Part shown: in pieces, positions 18,825 through 28,885 of the stretch
How positions within the stretch are numbered: the stretch's first letter is position 1
Layout: each line of letters opens with the position of its first letter
NCBI GenBank assembly: GCA_034521575.1
Contig: JAXHMJ010000005.1
Coordinates: forward strand, 1,116,001-1,180,000
Source: a candidate division KSB1 bacterium
GTDB taxonomy: Bacteria; Zhuqueibacterota; Zhuqueibacteria; Residuimicrobiales; Krinioviventaceae
Direction: 5' to 3'
Length of the DNA stretch: 64,000 nucleotides
Program-made: the position numbers and the translations under genes
The notes under the pieces: model-generated
Database searches by the model: none
Told to the model about the DNA's origin: nothing
The model's input: only the letters and a program-made list of their open reading frames with translations

Positions 18825-20121
18825 TTATTCAGGGTCTCTATCTTTATCTTTTACATGCAAATCGGGGACACCGCGTAAAATAACTCCGCCGGCAATCATG
18901 AGAATAACCAGAGCTCCCACAGCTGCCTTGTATTTGACTATATTACCATAGCGGGCAAACGCTAGAGCAACACCGCTCCAGACCATCGGACCGATGATAG
19001 CGGCGACTTTGCCGGACAGAGCATAGAGCCCGAAAAATTCTCCCAGGTTCTCATTCGGAACCAATGTAATCAACAGAGGTCTTGCAGCTGTCCAGGTTGA
19101 CCCCAATAACACGCCCACAATACCGCCCAGTATCCAGAACAGAGTGGTGCTCATGGTCACAATCAGGATAATCAGACAAACACACCAGGCAAACACAACA
19201 AAAACCAGTGTCTTTTTGGGGCCAAAATGATCAGTTACAATTCCGCACAGGGCGGAACCGATAATCGCAGTCGGGATGACCAGGATAAAAAACTGATTCG
19301 CCTCCACATTTGAGAATCCCATGACCGCCTGGGTATACAGACCCATAAATATAATGATCGTTTGTATACTGTCTTCGTAGAGAAGTTTGGCGACCAGAAA
19401 CCGCAGCAGACCGGGATGTTCCTTGGTGTTTTTAAGCGAATTGATCACACGTTTATAGGATTGATTGATCTTCCAGGACTGAGTCTGTGAATATCCGACA
19501 CCTTTTTCCTTGACAAAAATAAATATCGGCGCGGCGAACACTGCAAACATAATCGAGGTCGGAATAAAGGCAGCCACACGTCCGCCGGCTTGTACTCCTT
19601 CGATCGTCCAGCCGAACACAGAACCGTCCACGAACAGCCTGGCCACCAGCAATCCGGCGATTGACCCCAGATACCCCAGTCCGACCCCGTATCCGGAAAC
19701 ACGCCCCATTGAACGGCGCGAGGCAACGGCAGGCAGCAGTGCATTGTAAAACACCAGTCCACCCTGAAAACTGTAATTGGTAATCACATACAGGACCAGC
19801 AGCATGGGTAAAAGCAGAGATGATGAGGTGACCGACAGTCCCAGAGCGCCGATCAAAAAGGTGCCGACAATGCAGATAGCGGTAAATATGAACAAGGCCG
19901 GAAGTTTTTTCTGTTTCCGATCTGACCAGTCGCCCAATAACGGCATGGTCAAAGCAACCAAGATCATAGACAGAGAATTGACAATCGACACCCAGAAATC
20001 ACTATAGCCCAGCTCCAGCACCACCCAGGTACTGAAATAGAGAGACCACATTCATAGAATAGGGGGTATTGGCAAAATCATAGAGGATCCAGGAGAGTGT
20101 AGCTGTCTTTTTAGGTACCAT
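18825..20121 (-). pseudogene. MFS (UMF1/Atg22-like) transporter, interrupted by one +1 frameshift
   Basis: A transporter of about 431 residues and roughly twelve membrane segments. The conserved family start WILYDFANTPYSMNV is encoded from ATG 20121, but the rest (SLYFSTWVVLELGYSDFWVS... to stop 18825) lies in the next frame. Skipping a single base near 20046 (one G of GTGG) restores one continuous protein without losing a residue, so the break is one extra base. Other matching features are the GDWSDRKQKK loop after TM2 and a charged C-terminus after the last helix. Substrate unknown; relatives include efflux and nutrient carriers. Gap to the MglA-like gene is only 16 bases. Either the gene is broken or the base is a sequencing error. 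Confidence 0.82.
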
Positions 20122-20137
20122 AGTTGTCTTTACAATT

Positions 20138-20710
20138 TCAGGCATATTCAACGGCACATTTGATGGCCAATTTCAAAGTTTCCATTACGCCTTTGCCCTT
20201 GATGGCAGAGGCTTCAAAAAAGGGAACATGTTGTCGGTTAAGATGTAATTGGAGGGTTTGAACAGTGTCAATATTGTTCAGATCGCGTTTGTTATACTGC
20301 AGCAGCCAGGGGACCTGGCCCAGGGCGAGTCCCTGATTGTTCAGCAGCTGATTCAATTCTTTCAGGCTGTTGATATTATCAGCGCGTCGGTCCATTTGCG
20401 AGTCCGCGACAAACACAATAACATCTGCACCGTGAATGACCAGCTTGCGTCCGTAACCGTAGTGCTGTTGTCCCGGAACCGTGTACAGGTCAAACCGCGG
20501 CCGTTTGCCGTCTATGGGGCCCAGAGACAGGGGCATAAAGTCAAAGTACATGGTGCGTTCTTCACGCGTCTTGAACGATATTAATTTTCCGCGCCGTTCC
20601 GGATTTAGGGATCCGTAAATATATTCCAGATTTGTGGTCTTTCCACCCAGCCCCGGTCCGTAATAAACGATTTTGAATCGGATTTCGTTGTGTTTCCAGT
20701 CAATATGCAT
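20138..20710 (-). CDS. MglA-like small Ras-superfamily GTPase
   Basis: A 190-residue GTPase of the bacterial MglA group. Motifs: P-loop GPGLGGKTTN (18-27), switch region with TMYFDFMPLSLG (53-64), G3 YTVPGQQHYG (76-85, with Pro replacing the usual Ala of DxxG), and G4 NKRD (140-143). MglA sets cell polarity and drives motility or localisation of cell-surface machinery in several phyla; in many other bacteria its role is unknown. The immediately upstream gene encodes a roadblock protein, the known type of GTPase-activating partner (MglB), 8 bases away. Linked genes for PBP1A and a phosphoesterase suggest a link with envelope growth, but that is inference. Confidence 0.9.
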   Translation of the reverse strand: MHIDWKHNEIRFKIVYYGPGLGGKTTNLEYIYGSLNPERRGKLISFKTREERTMYFDFMPLSLGPIDGKRPRFDLYTVPGQQHYGYGRKLVIHGADVIVFVADSQMDRRADNINSLKELNQLLNNQGLALGQVPWLLQYNKRDLNNIDTVQTLQLHLNRQHVPFFEASAIKGKGVMETLKLAIKCAVEYA

Positions 20711-20718
20711 GAATAGAA

Positions 20719-21225
20719 CTATCCCAGAGCTTTATCCAATTCATCATCAAGGCCTTTCTGAAAGTTATCATCCAGGAAACGGGCGACCTTGCTGTTTTCC
20801 TGTTTCAGACCCTCAAGATACCGGGACAATCGATCAACCGCTTGATGCGTCAGTAAACGCACCAGGCCGACGGGAATATTCTTTCTGAACACAATGATCA
20901 TCATGTAATCCTCACCCACACTGCACATATACGTATTAAAAGGAACACCTTCATGGAAGATATGCTCAAAAGCAGGGGTCTCACTGATGATTTTTGACAT
21001 CTCGTTCGAAGCCGCAAAACTCCCGGCCGCCACAGCCGTCAGTTCAGAAACATTAAAGTCCGGATTATCTCCGTTATACTCGACCGGATAACCGCTCACA
21101 TCCGCAAACACGCATATTTCCGCCCGCAACCGAACACGCAATTCATACACGATACGCGAAATCTTTTCGTACGTATCGTGTGAAAAAACCATTCGATCAC
21201 CGTTGTTCATATCTGTGAGATCCAT
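20719..21225 (-). CDS. Roadblock/LC7-domain protein (MglB-like partner)
   Basis: A 168-residue protein with the roadblock/LC7 fold: EICVFADVSGYPVEYNG, then FNVSELTAVAAGSFAASNEMSKII, and the late strands VPFNTYMCSVGEDYMMIIVFR. These proteins dimerise and act on MglA-like GTPases as activating or scaffold partners. Start ATG 21225 is chosen because GGGAG sits 7 bases upstream; an open frame continues 11 codons further. A C-terminal helical extension (about 40 residues, charged, with ENSKVARFLDDNFQKGLDDELDK) follows the domain. The pairing with the GTPase gene downstream is the main clue to its role. Confidence 0.88.
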   Translation of the reverse strand: MDLTDMNNGDRMVFSHDTYEKISRIVYELRVRLRAEICVFADVSGYPVEYNGDNPDFNVSELTAVAAGSFAASNEMSKIISETPAFEHIFHEGVPFNTYMCSVGEDYMMIIVFRKNIPVGLVRLLTHQAVDRLSRYLEGLKQENSKVARFLDDNFQKGLDDELDKALG

Positions 21226-21247
21226 CTCATTTCTCCCTTTCACGGTC

Positions 21248-21973
21248 TCAACGTCCAACCGCCAAACGTTCGATCAAAAATTGAGGCAATTTTTGTTCCC
21301 GCATTTTTTCCTGAGTTTCGGCTATGTCATATTTCAGACGAATTAGTTTATACGTTTGGTCAGACGAATCATAAAAGCCCACACAGGCTTTGGGATTTGT
21401 ATCCCGCGGCTGTCCCACACTGCCCACATTGATGATATAGCGGTTATCAGGATGCAGATCAAGAGACTCGCCGGCTTGCAGGACGATTGTATCATTCGCC
21501 TCGACTGCGATCATGGGGGCATGGGAATGGCCGACAAAACATGTGTGTTGAGAAAACGCTTGAAATGCCTGCAGGGCATCGATCCGGCTCATGACATAAT
21601 GCCAGTTCTCAGGCTCAAACGGCGAGGCATGCACACACAAAGCATCGTCGATTTCAGCCTGAACGAGTCCGTCAGCCAGAAAACTCCTGCATTCCGACTG
21701 CAGCCGCAGGCCGGTCCACGCTATGGCCTGACGGGCGTATCGATTAAAATAGGAAATATCCATCCGTCCGATCGCCGCCTGGTCATGATTACCCAGCAGA
21801 ACAATATCCGCCTTTTCTCTAATGCGTTCACAACACGCATTCGGATCCGGACCGTATCCGACAATATCTCCCAAACAGACCAGTTTATCGTATTCGCAAG
21901 AGTCCAAAAACTGCAAAACACGATCCAAAGCCGCCAGATTGCCGTGTATGTCGGAAATCAATGCATATTTCAT
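21248..21973 (-). CDS. Calcineurin-like metallophosphoesterase
   Basis: A 241-residue metallophosphoesterase with all five family motifs: SDIHGN (residues 7-12), GDIVGYGPDP, GNHD, CVHASPF and FVGHSHAP, which bind two metal ions. It belongs to the YfcE-like/ApaH-like soluble group; the substrate cannot be told from sequence (nucleotides, phosphodiesters or phosphoproteins are all possible). ATG 21973. It overlaps no neighbour in its own frame: its stop lies 22 bases before the roadblock start. No signal peptide, so it is cytoplasmic. Confidence 0.9.
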   Translation of the reverse strand: MKYALISDIHGNLAALDRVLQFLDSCEYDKLVCLGDIVGYGPDPNACCERIREKADIVLLGNHDQAAIGRMDISYFNRYARQAIAWTGLRLQSECRSFLADGLVQAEIDDALCVHASPFEPENWHYVMSRIDALQAFQAFSQHTCFVGHSHAPMIAVEANDTIVLQAGESLDLHPDNRYIINVGSVGQPRDTNPKACVGFYDSSDQTYKLIRLKYDIAETQEKMREQKLPQFLIERLAVGR

Positions 21974-22097
21974 GACATCATCAACCTTTTAGCGTGCATG
22001 TTCCTCGACAACAGTTCGCAGCCACCTGACCATAGCGACTATCATAATCGCTGCAAACATTACACCAGAAAAATTCATCGCCAAGCCGGGCCCGGCC

Positions 22098-24242
22098 TTA
22101 ATAGCGAATACGGCGTTTGCTCCGGTTGTTCTGCATGGATTTCTGTTCACCCGTATGCACCTGGCAGGTATCCTGCGGCAGGTATCTGACATCACAAATC
22201 TCATCCGCCACATTCGGACAGTAAGGGGTGGCGATCTTTTGCGTTTCCAGACAAATCGAAACATCCACGACACCGTCCGGGCGCTCCAGCCACTCCACCG
22301 GAAGATCAAGCGTGTCATGCGCTGCTTTCATAAAACTTGCAGTAATGGGCAGCGCTGCCACTGCACCGGATTGACGGTTTCCCAATGACAGGGCCGGATC
22401 ATCCAGCCCGACCCATGTACCGGCAACGATCTGAGGTGTAAAGGTCACATACCAGGCGTCTGTAAAGTCATTGGTGGTGCCTGTCTTACCGCCGGCCGGT
22501 CTGTAGAAATTATACACCGACCGGGACATGGCGCCGGTGCCGCGGCTGGCTACGGTCTGCAGCATGTCGGACATGATATAAGCCGTTTCCGGCCTTAACA
22601 CCCCCCGGCTCTGGGGACTGATCGTCTGCAGCAGATTATCGTACTTGTCGTAAATCTCTGTCATCGCATTGGGTTCCACCCGCACGCCCATATTCGGGAA
22701 CACACCGAACGCCGTTATAATCTCGATGGGGATGACCCCGATTGCACCGAGTGCGATGGCGTCGACTTGCTGCAGCGGGGTTGTGATGCCCATGTTACGC
22801 GCATATTCAATAACCGTATGCGGCGGAATATCTTCCTGGACCAAGCGGACGGAAATCAGATTCAGAGAACGCCGCAGACCTTCGCGCAGGGTGGTTTCAT
22901 TGCCCACAGACAGGTCATAATTGGCCGGTGTCCAGCGGCTGCCGTCCGGCATTTCGGCCACCACCGGCTGATTGAGTTTTTGATAATAGGGCATATAACC
23001 GTTATCAATAGCTGCGGTGTAGACAATGGGTTTAAACACAGAACCCGGCTGGCGTCTCGCCTGGGTGACACGGTTATATTCGCTTTCTTCAAAGTCGCGT
23101 CCGCCTACCATAGCCAGGACATGCCCGGTAGAGGGTTCCAGCGCCACAAAAGCCACCTGCACCCGGCACTTTTCGTCTATGAGAGAATCCACAAACGCGG
23201 TATCCGCCATCAATTGTTCCAGGGTTCGGGATTGCAGTATGCTGGGCGGCACCAGTTCTTTAAAATTCTTGCGCTGGCGCATATCGCGTTCAACACGTTC
23301 CTGCAGTTTGGGCAGTTGTTCCGCTATAGCACGATTGGCACAGGCCTGCAGCCGGGTATCCAGCGTGGTTTGAACCTTTAACCCGGTTCTGTAAATATCA
23401 TAACCGTACTCATCATACAGCTTGCGCCGGACATGTTCGACAAAATAAGGTGCACGGTCCGGGTTGAGAGTATCCGATTTTGCGGCCACATTCAATTCTG
23501 TTTGAATCGCATCATCGTACTGCTGTTGTGTGATCTCTCCTTCTTCCAGCATACGGTCCAGCACCAGGTTACGGCGATCCAAGGCTCCGTCATAGTTCGT
23601 ATAGGGATTCAGAGCACCCGGGCGCTGAAGCATGCCGGCCAGGAGCGCACTTTGTTCGAGGGTCAAATCATGGACAGATTTTTTAAAAAAATAACGCGCG
23701 GCTGATTCTACACCATAAGTCGAATATCCGAACTGCATCTGGTTCATATACATTTCCAGAATCTCAGTCTTGGTATACGTCCGTTCCAATTGAATGGATG
23801 TCAGGATCTCTTTTAATTTCCGGGTGACGGTCTTTTTCGGCGTCAAATAAAGCCGGCGTGCCAGCTGCTGGGTCAGCGTACTGGCGCCCTGCTGTTTGCT
23901 GCCGGATGTCATATAACGAAAGGTCACAAACATCAGACGTTCCGGATCCACACCCCAGTGATCATAAAACCCATAGTCCTCAATGGCCAGAACCGCATCC
24001 AGCATATGTTCCGGAATTTCAGACAGGGGTGTATAAAAACGCCGCTCAGTAAACAGCTCTTTCACCAGTTTGCCATCAGCAGAATACACATGTGTTGCGA
24101 GTTCCGGTGAAAAATTTTCCAACTGCTCAAAAGAAGGAATATCTTTGCTCAACCAGACCACCAAAAGGACGCAAGCGGCAACACCGACGCCGAGCGCAAT
24201 CAAAGCGATCTTGAACAAAAGATAGTTCTGAAACCATTTCAT
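22098..24242 (-). CDS. Class A penicillin-binding protein 1A (bifunctional transglycosylase/transpeptidase)
   Basis: A 714-residue peptidoglycan synthase anchored by one N-terminal membrane helix (residues 10-31). The glycosyltransferase GT51 domain has its catalytic Glu in AIEDYGFYDH (E88) and the block QGASTLTQQLARRLYL. The transpeptidase domain has the three canonical motifs SVFK (S401-K404), SLN (459-461) and KTG (586-588). It polymerises lipid II glycan strands and cross-links the stems in the periplasm. Length is typical for PBP1A without extra domains. ATG 24242; a terminator-like hairpin separates it from the upstream purine operon, so it probably has its own promoter. Confidence 0.95.
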   Translation of the reverse strand: MKWFQNYLLFKIALIALGVGVAACVLLVVWLSKDIPSFEQLENFSPELATHVYSADGKLVKELFTERRFYTPLSEIPEHMLDAVLAIEDYGFYDHWGVDPERLMFVTFRYMTSGSKQQGASTLTQQLARRLYLTPKKTVTRKLKEILTSIQLERTYTKTEILEMYMNQMQFGYSTYGVESAARYFFKKSVHDLTLEQSALLAGMLQRPGALNPYTNYDGALDRRNLVLDRMLEEGEITQQQYDDAIQTELNVAAKSDTLNPDRAPYFVEHVRRKLYDEYGYDIYRTGLKVQTTLDTRLQACANRAIAEQLPKLQERVERDMRQRKNFKELVPPSILQSRTLEQLMADTAFVDSLIDEKCRVQVAFVALEPSTGHVLAMVGGRDFEESEYNRVTQARRQPGSVFKPIVYTAAIDNGYMPYYQKLNQPVVAEMPDGSRWTPANYDLSVGNETTLREGLRRSLNLISVRLVQEDIPPHTVIEYARNMGITTPLQQVDAIALGAIGVIPIEIITAFGVFPNMGVRVEPNAMTEIYDKYDNLLQTISPQSRGVLRPETAYIMSDMLQTVASRGTGAMSRSVYNFYRPAGGKTGTTNDFTDAWYVTFTPQIVAGTWVGLDDPALSLGNRQSGAVAALPITASFMKAAHDTLDLPVEWLERPDGVVDVSICLETQKIATPYCPNVADEICDVRYLPQDTCQVHTGEQKSMQNNRSKRRIRY

Positions 24243-24270
24243 TATTTGTCCTCAATTTCAAATTTATACA

Positions 24271-24295
24271 AAAAGGGGCGATATTGTATCGCCCC
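24271..24295 (-). terminator. Intrinsic terminator after purH
   Basis: A perfect 8-bp inverted repeat, GGGGCGAT / ATCGCCCC with a 5-base loop, followed on the minus strand by TTTTT. It lies about 43 bases past the purH stop and ends the long minus-strand housekeeping operon before the PBP1A gene. Confidence 0.75.
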
Positions 24296-24337
24296 GAACA
24301 ATCAATATGTTTAGACCGGTCGAAACCGGTGCATGGT

Positions 24338-25903
24338 CTAATGACGGAAATGCCGGTGTCCGGTGAATACCATCGTCATATCATGTTCATTTGCAGCCTC
24401 GATCACCTCGTTATCGCGGATTGAACCGCCCGGCTCGATGACAGCACGGGCTCCGGCTTTTGCGGCGGCATCCACACCGTCACGGAACGGGAAAAAGGCA
24501 TCTGAAACCACCACAGACCCTGTCAGATCGAGTCCGGCATCTCCCGCCTTGCGTACGGCCAGGCGTGAGGCATCGACTCGTGACATCTGTCCGGCTCCGA
24601 TTCCCAGGGTCTGATGTGCATTCACATAAATCACCGCGTTGCTCTTGACCCACTTGCACAACGTCCAGCCGAACTGCATGGCCGCCCATTCGTCTTGTGT
24701 CGGTTCCCGGCGGGTCACAACTTTATACTCGGCCGAATCCTCCACCAGCCGGTCATGATCCTGCAGCAGCAGTCCGCCATCCACTGCTTTGATATCATAT
24801 CCAACATTCACGGGCTTGTCCACAGGCCATTTTAGCAAACGGATATTCTTTTTCTGTGTCAGGATATTTAGCGCATCCCGGGAAAAGTTCGGCGCTACAA
24901 CCACTTCGGTAAAAATCTGAGAGATGCGCTCTGCCAGATCCGCTTCCACCGAGCGATTGACAGCAACAATCCCCCCGAATGCAGATACATTGTCTGTTTT
25001 CAGGGCATTGTCATACGCGGTCGCCAGGTCTTTATGAACTGCAGCGCCGCAGGGGTTGCTGTGTTTGATAATGGAAACCGCAGGCTGTTCAAATTCCAGC
25101 GCCATATTGATCGCGGCATTCAAATCCATGATATTGTTATAAGAGAGTTCTTTGCCGTGCAGCTGTTTAGCAGCCACAACACCGGCGGGTTCAATAGAGG
25201 CATCCGCATAAAACGCTGCTGCCTGGTGCGGATTTTCTCCATAGCGCAAATTCTGCACCTTTGACAGCTGAATGGTGATATTCTCACCAAAACGCTGCAC
25301 AGCGCCCTGCTGTTTGGCCAAAAAGGCCGAGATCGCCTGATCATACTGTGCCGTGCGCTGAAAGGCCGCAAGCGCCAGTTTCCGGCGCAGCTGCAGCGTG
25401 GTTCCCTGATTTGTTTCCAGCTCTTGAATCACCGCTTCATACTGGTCCGGATCGGTCACCACAGCCACATCCGGATTGTTTTTTGCGGCCGCGCGCACCA
25501 TGGTGGGGCCGCCGATATCGATATTCTCAAGCGCTGTCTGCATGCTCACATCCGGATCCGAAACCACCGTTTCAAACGGGTACAGATTGACAATAACCAT
25601 ATCAACAGGAACAATGTCATGCGACTTTAGTTCCCGCATTTGTTCGCTGTCCGTACGTTTTGCCAGAATGCCGCCATGGATGCGCGGATGCAGGGTCTTG
25701 ACGCGGCCTCTTAAAATTTCGGGGAATCCCGTGACATCGGAAACCCGGGTCACAGGAATATCGTTCTGCTCCAGGTGTTTTGCGGTCCCGCCAGTGGACA
25801 GCAGTTCAGCTCCGAGAGAATTCAGGGTTTTTGCAATGGACAGTAAACCTGTCTTGTCATACACGCTGACAAGAACGCGTTTCACGTTTTTCAAATCACT
25901 CAC
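24338..25903 (-). CDS. purH: Bifunctional AICAR formyltransferase / IMP cyclohydrolase
   Basis: A 521-residue PurH, catalysing the last two steps of IMP synthesis. The N-terminal MGS-like IMP cyclohydrolase part starts [20 protein letters not shown] and includes [11 protein letters not shown] and [16 protein letters not shown]; the C-terminal AICAR transformylase part has [26 protein letters not shown] and [14 protein letters not shown] 25903 is taken as the start because GAGG stands 8 bases upstream and homology starts right after; an in-frame TTG at 25954 without a ribosome site would add 17 residues. It follows purN by 60 bases and is the last gene of the operon. Confidence 0.96.
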   Translation of the reverse strand: MSDLKNVKRVLVSVYDKTGLLSIAKTLNSLGAELLSTGGTAKHLEQNDIPVTRVSDVTGFPEILRGRVKTLHPRIHGGILAKRTDSEQMRELKSHDIVPVDMVIVNLYPFETVVSDPDVSMQTALENIDIGGPTMVRAAAKNNPDVAVVTDPDQYEAVIQELETNQGTTLQLRRKLALAAFQRTAQYDQAISAFLAKQQGAVQRFGENITIQLSKVQNLRYGENPHQAAAFYADASIEPAGVVAAKQLHGKELSYNNIMDLNAAINMALEFEQPAVSIIKHSNPCGAAVHKDLATAYDNALKTDNVSAFGGIVAVNRSVEADLAERISQIFTEVVVAPNFSRDALNILTQKKNIRLLKWPVDKPVNVGYDIKAVDGGLLLQDHDRLVEDSAEYKVVTRREPTQDEWAAMQFGWTLCKWVKSNAVIYVNAHQTLGIGAGQMSRVDASRLAVRKAGDAGLDLTGSVVVSDAFFPFRDGVDAAAKAGARAVIEPGGSIRDNEVIEAANEHDMTMVFTGHRHFRH

Positions 25904-25963
25904 AATATAATCCTCATTTTTTAAATGATCGCATATATTTTGAATTGACACCAATGGAAATCT

Positions 25964-26617
25964 TTACCTCACCAGGCGGACTTGGTCGCGAATCACAACC
26001 CGGCGTCCGTCAATTTCGATCCGCTTCTCGGCAAACAGACGCACGGCACGCGGCAGTATTCGATGCTCAACCTCGAGAACCCGGGCGGCCAGAGAATCCG
26101 GGGTATCGTCGCTGTACACCGGAACGCATTCCTGGACCACCGGCGGACCGGTATCGTACTCGACATCCACAAGATGCACGGTGGCGCCGGAGACTTTGGC
26201 GCCGTAATCCAGAACCGCCTGATGCACATGCCGGCCGTAAAGTCCTTTTCCTCCGAATGCCGGCAGCAGGGCCGGATGAATGTTCAGAATCCGGTTTTGA
26301 TATTTTTGGATCACAGCGGTCGGAACTTTTTTCATATACCCCGCCAAAACAACAAGTTCAGTGTTCAGATCAGTCAGAATCTGCAGCATACGCTGTTCAA
26401 ATTCCCGGGCATTTGGACAGGTTTTACCGGACACATGCAGCGCCTGGATTCCGCGATCGCGGGCTTTGCTCATCACGCCGCATGTCGAATTGTTGCTGAT
26501 GACCCCGACGATCTCTGCATCAAGCTGACCGCTTTGAATTGCATCATAAACGGAATCAATATTGGATCCCCGTCCGGAACCCAATGCTGTAATACGCAAA
26601 GGATGTCTGCTGCTCAT
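25964..26617 (-). CDS. purN: Phosphoribosylglycinamide formyltransferase
   Basis: A 217-residue GAR transformylase that uses 10-formyl-tetrahydrofolate to formylate GAR in purine synthesis. Visible motifs are ALGSGRGSNID near residue 12, the catalytic block RILNIHPALLPAFGGKGLYG (Asn-His pair) and DTGPPVVQ (catalytic Asp). ATG 26617 overlaps the stop of the LD-carboxypeptidase gene as ATGA, so translation is probably coupled. The family's usual length is about 200-215 residues. Confidence 0.95.
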   Translation of the reverse strand: MSSRHPLRITALGSGRGSNIDSVYDAIQSGQLDAEIVGVISNNSTCGVMSKARDRGIQALHVSGKTCPNAREFEQRMLQILTDLNTELVVLAGYMKKVPTAVIQKYQNRILNIHPALLPAFGGKGLYGRHVHQAVLDYGAKVSGATVHLVDVEYDTGPPVVQECVPVYSDDTPDSLAARVLEVEHRILPRAVRLFAEKRIEIDGRRVVIRDQVRLVR

Positions 26618-27549
26618 GTCACGCCTTTCTCCAAAAACTGCACAGTATTCATATCTGCATCGATACGCACCCGGCACCCGAGGGGCAGAGTGTACTTTTC
26701 ATGAATATGACCGTAGGGAAATCCTGTTATCACCGGAATCGACAATGATGACAAATAATGCTGCATCAGATCCGCCAGTGTGAGAGGCGGATCGTGATCA
26801 TCCGGCATCAGATCAACAAACTCACCCAGTACAACTCCGGCAAGGCGGTCGAGGATACCGGCATTCCGCAACTGCGACAGGTAGCGGTCAATTTTATAAA
26901 GATTTTCTCCCACATCTTCGAGGAGAAGAACAGCGCCGTCAAAATCGGGACAATAGGCTGTACCGATCATCGCCGAGATCACGGACAGACAGCCGCCCAA
27001 CAGAGGACCTTCTGCCGACCCGTAAAAATCCGGCCAGTCGGCAGGCGCCTCACCTGACTCTAATATCCCGGGATCATCACCGGTCAACACAGCCCACAAG
27101 GATTGGCCGGTCAGCGGAGCAGGACGGCTCAATTCTACAGCCACCAGCGGACCGGAAAAGGTAATCCATCCGAGACGCTGATAAAAGGCCAGCTGCAACG
27201 CGGTAATATCGCTGTATCCCATTATAATTTTGGGAAACGCTGCAATACGATTCCATTCGAGCTGGTTCAGCAGGCGTGTGCTGCCGTATCCGCCGCGGCT
27301 GCAAAACACAGCTTTAACCTCCGGGTCCAGGAGCATGCGGTTTAAATCTGCGGCTCGTTGTTTATCCGTACCGGCCAGATAGCCGTATTGGGAGCGAATA
27401 AATTTTCCTGTTTTTACACGGTATCCGCATCGCTCAATATAGCGGACCCCGTCTTGCAGCATCTCCAGTTTACCGGGACTCAGACTTCCGGCCGGAGAGA
27501 GAATGCCGATCAAGTCGCCGGGATGCAATGCAGCCGGTTTCATACCCAT
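26614..27549 (-). CDS. LD-carboxypeptidase, peptidase family S66 (LdcA type)
   Basis: A 311-residue cytoplasmic serine peptidase of family S66, which removes the terminal D-Ala from tetrapeptide stems during peptidoglycan recycling (the related MccF cleaves microcin C). The N-terminus has LHPGDLIGILSPAGSLSPGK; the nucleophile Ser is in IIMGYSDITALQLA, the catalytic Glu in LLLEDVGENLYKIDRYL, and the His in FPYGHIHEKYTLPLG. Start ATG 27549, AGGTG five bases upstream. It lies between the GWxTD protein and purN in an operon that is otherwise housekeeping. Confidence 0.92.
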   Translation of the reverse strand: MGMKPAALHPGDLIGILSPAGSLSPGKLEMLQDGVRYIERCGYRVKTGKFIRSQYGYLAGTDKQRAADLNRMLLDPEVKAVFCSRGGYGSTRLLNQLEWNRIAAFPKIIMGYSDITALQLAFYQRLGWITFSGPLVAVELSRPAPLTGQSLWAVLTGDDPGILESGEAPADWPDFYGSAEGPLLGGCLSVISAMIGTAYCPDFDGAVLLLEDVGENLYKIDRYLSQLRNAGILDRLAGVVLGEFVDLMPDDHDPPLTLADLMQHYLSSLSIPVITGFPYGHIHEKYTLPLGCRVRIDADMNTVQFLEKGVT

Positions 27550-27558
27550 AACACCTGA

Positions 27559-28836
27559 TCACTGATTTCCGGCATAGCGCTGCAACTCATGTATGGAAAC
27601 CGGATAAAGCATCTCGTAATTGCCGAATCCGGTCCGGTCGTAAAATTCAAACTGGCGGTTGATGGAATAATATTGCCACACCTGATAGGGCCGGGAATTG
27701 GCGGGATAGTTATTGGAAACGATATTATCCGGAGGTCCCAGGATGATAAAAACCATACCGCGGTCAGTGCGCCAACCGTCGCGTTTCATCACACCGAAAT
27801 GCCGGTTGGCCGCTTCCACCCTTGCGTAAAAATTATACATAGTTTCGTTGTAATCATTACCGGGGGTGGGATCTTTATCAGCCCAAAACTCCTGAAACGC
27901 TTCCAACTGTTCATCGCCTTTGGCCTTTTTCAGCTTTTTCCACTCGTCACCCTTTGCGGCGTAGCGGGCCTGTTGAATAGCTGTCTCTAAATCCTGTGCG
28001 TTACTGGGCAGTCCCTGCCAGCGGATATAAAACGGTTTTTCCAGCTTGAAACTTTTTTCCTCATTTTTCACACGGATGGTCAGCATGTACGCGTCGTGTT
28101 TGAGCGTATCAGTGGTCAGCGGAAACGTAATGACATCTTTTTCGCCTGACAGGAAAAAAGGAAATCCTGACTTTATTTCCATATCCGTGTGCTCGCCTTT
28201 AATCTCATAATCGATCTGCACGGAATCCAGCCGGTTCGGATTGTAAATTTCAAAATAAACCTGTGTATTGCGCCCCAGACCTTTTTGCCGGGTGGTCACC
28301 TCCGGTACGATACTTTCCACACCTCCCCGGGGATTGCGGTTGACATGCCGGGTAAATGTCAGACCGCCTGCTGAAATTCGATCCGTTGGAAAATCCTGCA
28401 ATTTGACCTCAGCCTGAGCCTTGTATTGTTCTTTGCGCTGTTCATCCTGTACGTAAACCTCCACGTCGTATTTGTCCGGTTCAACTTCAAAAGCGGCATT
28501 GGTCAAAGACACATTTCGGCGGCTGTTGGTCAGCTCGTAGGTATCCACATTCACGGTCTCCTGCCAAAGATCACCGGTCACCTGATTGCCGTTTTTCTTA
28601 ATGGCGACGCTCACTTCATAACTGGCGGTATAGCCTTTTTCCGACTTTAGAAATTGTAAATCATCGTATACCACTTCCAGCAGCAGAGTCAGCCGCGATT
28701 TATCCGGATTCTGTGGAGGCTTGCTGTTGACGATATCATAAAAAAACATGCTGTTTTCCCGGGTGCGTTCCAGTACCGTCTGTCCCCGGAGGACAGAAAC
28801 AAATAACAGACATATTAAAAACACTAAAAATTTCAT
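27559..28836 (-). CDS. GWxTD-domain secreted protein
   Basis: A 425-residue exported protein with a signal peptide (MKFLVFLICLLFVSVLRGQ) and, near the C-terminus, the defining GWRTDRGMVFIILGPPDNI segment of the GWxTD domain. The middle is made of beta-strand-rich segments. The domain is common in Acidobacteria and FCB-group relatives, and its biochemical role is unknown. Start ATG 28836 is chosen because the signal peptide begins there and GAGG lies 7 bases upstream; the frame is open for 19 codons further. It follows rimO by 49 bases. Confidence 0.88.
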   Translation of the reverse strand: MKFLVFLICLLFVSVLRGQTVLERTRENSMFFYDIVNSKPPQNPDKSRLTLLLEVVYDDLQFLKSEKGYTASYEVSVAIKKNGNQVTGDLWQETVNVDTYELTNSRRNVSLTNAAFEVEPDKYDVEVYVQDEQRKEQYKAQAEVKLQDFPTDRISAGGLTFTRHVNRNPRGGVESIVPEVTTRQKGLGRNTQVYFEIYNPNRLDSVQIDYEIKGEHTDMEIKSGFPFFLSGEKDVITFPLTTDTLKHDAYMLTIRVKNEEKSFKLEKPFYIRWQGLPSNAQDLETAIQQARYAAKGDEWKKLKKAKGDEQLEAFQEFWADKDPTPGNDYNETMYNFYARVEAANRHFGVMKRDGWRTDRGMVFIILGPPDNIVSNNYPANSRPYQVWQYYSINRQFEFYDRTGFGNYEMLYPVSIHELQRYAGNQ

Positions 28837-28885
28837 AGTCAACCTCGGGTTACATTTACCTTTGACAGCTGATTCCGGGTGAGAT

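Noticed and set aside
20041-20121. Taking ATG 20051 as the true start of the MFS gene
   Set aside because: It would delete the conserved YDFANTPYS start, which is present just upstream in the next frame; a one-base frameshift is the better reading.
24313-24328. ACCGGT-CGAA-ACCGGT palindrome after purH as a second terminator or operator
   Set aside because: No T-run follows on either strand and no regulator site is known with this sequence; the hairpin at 24275-24295 explains termination better.
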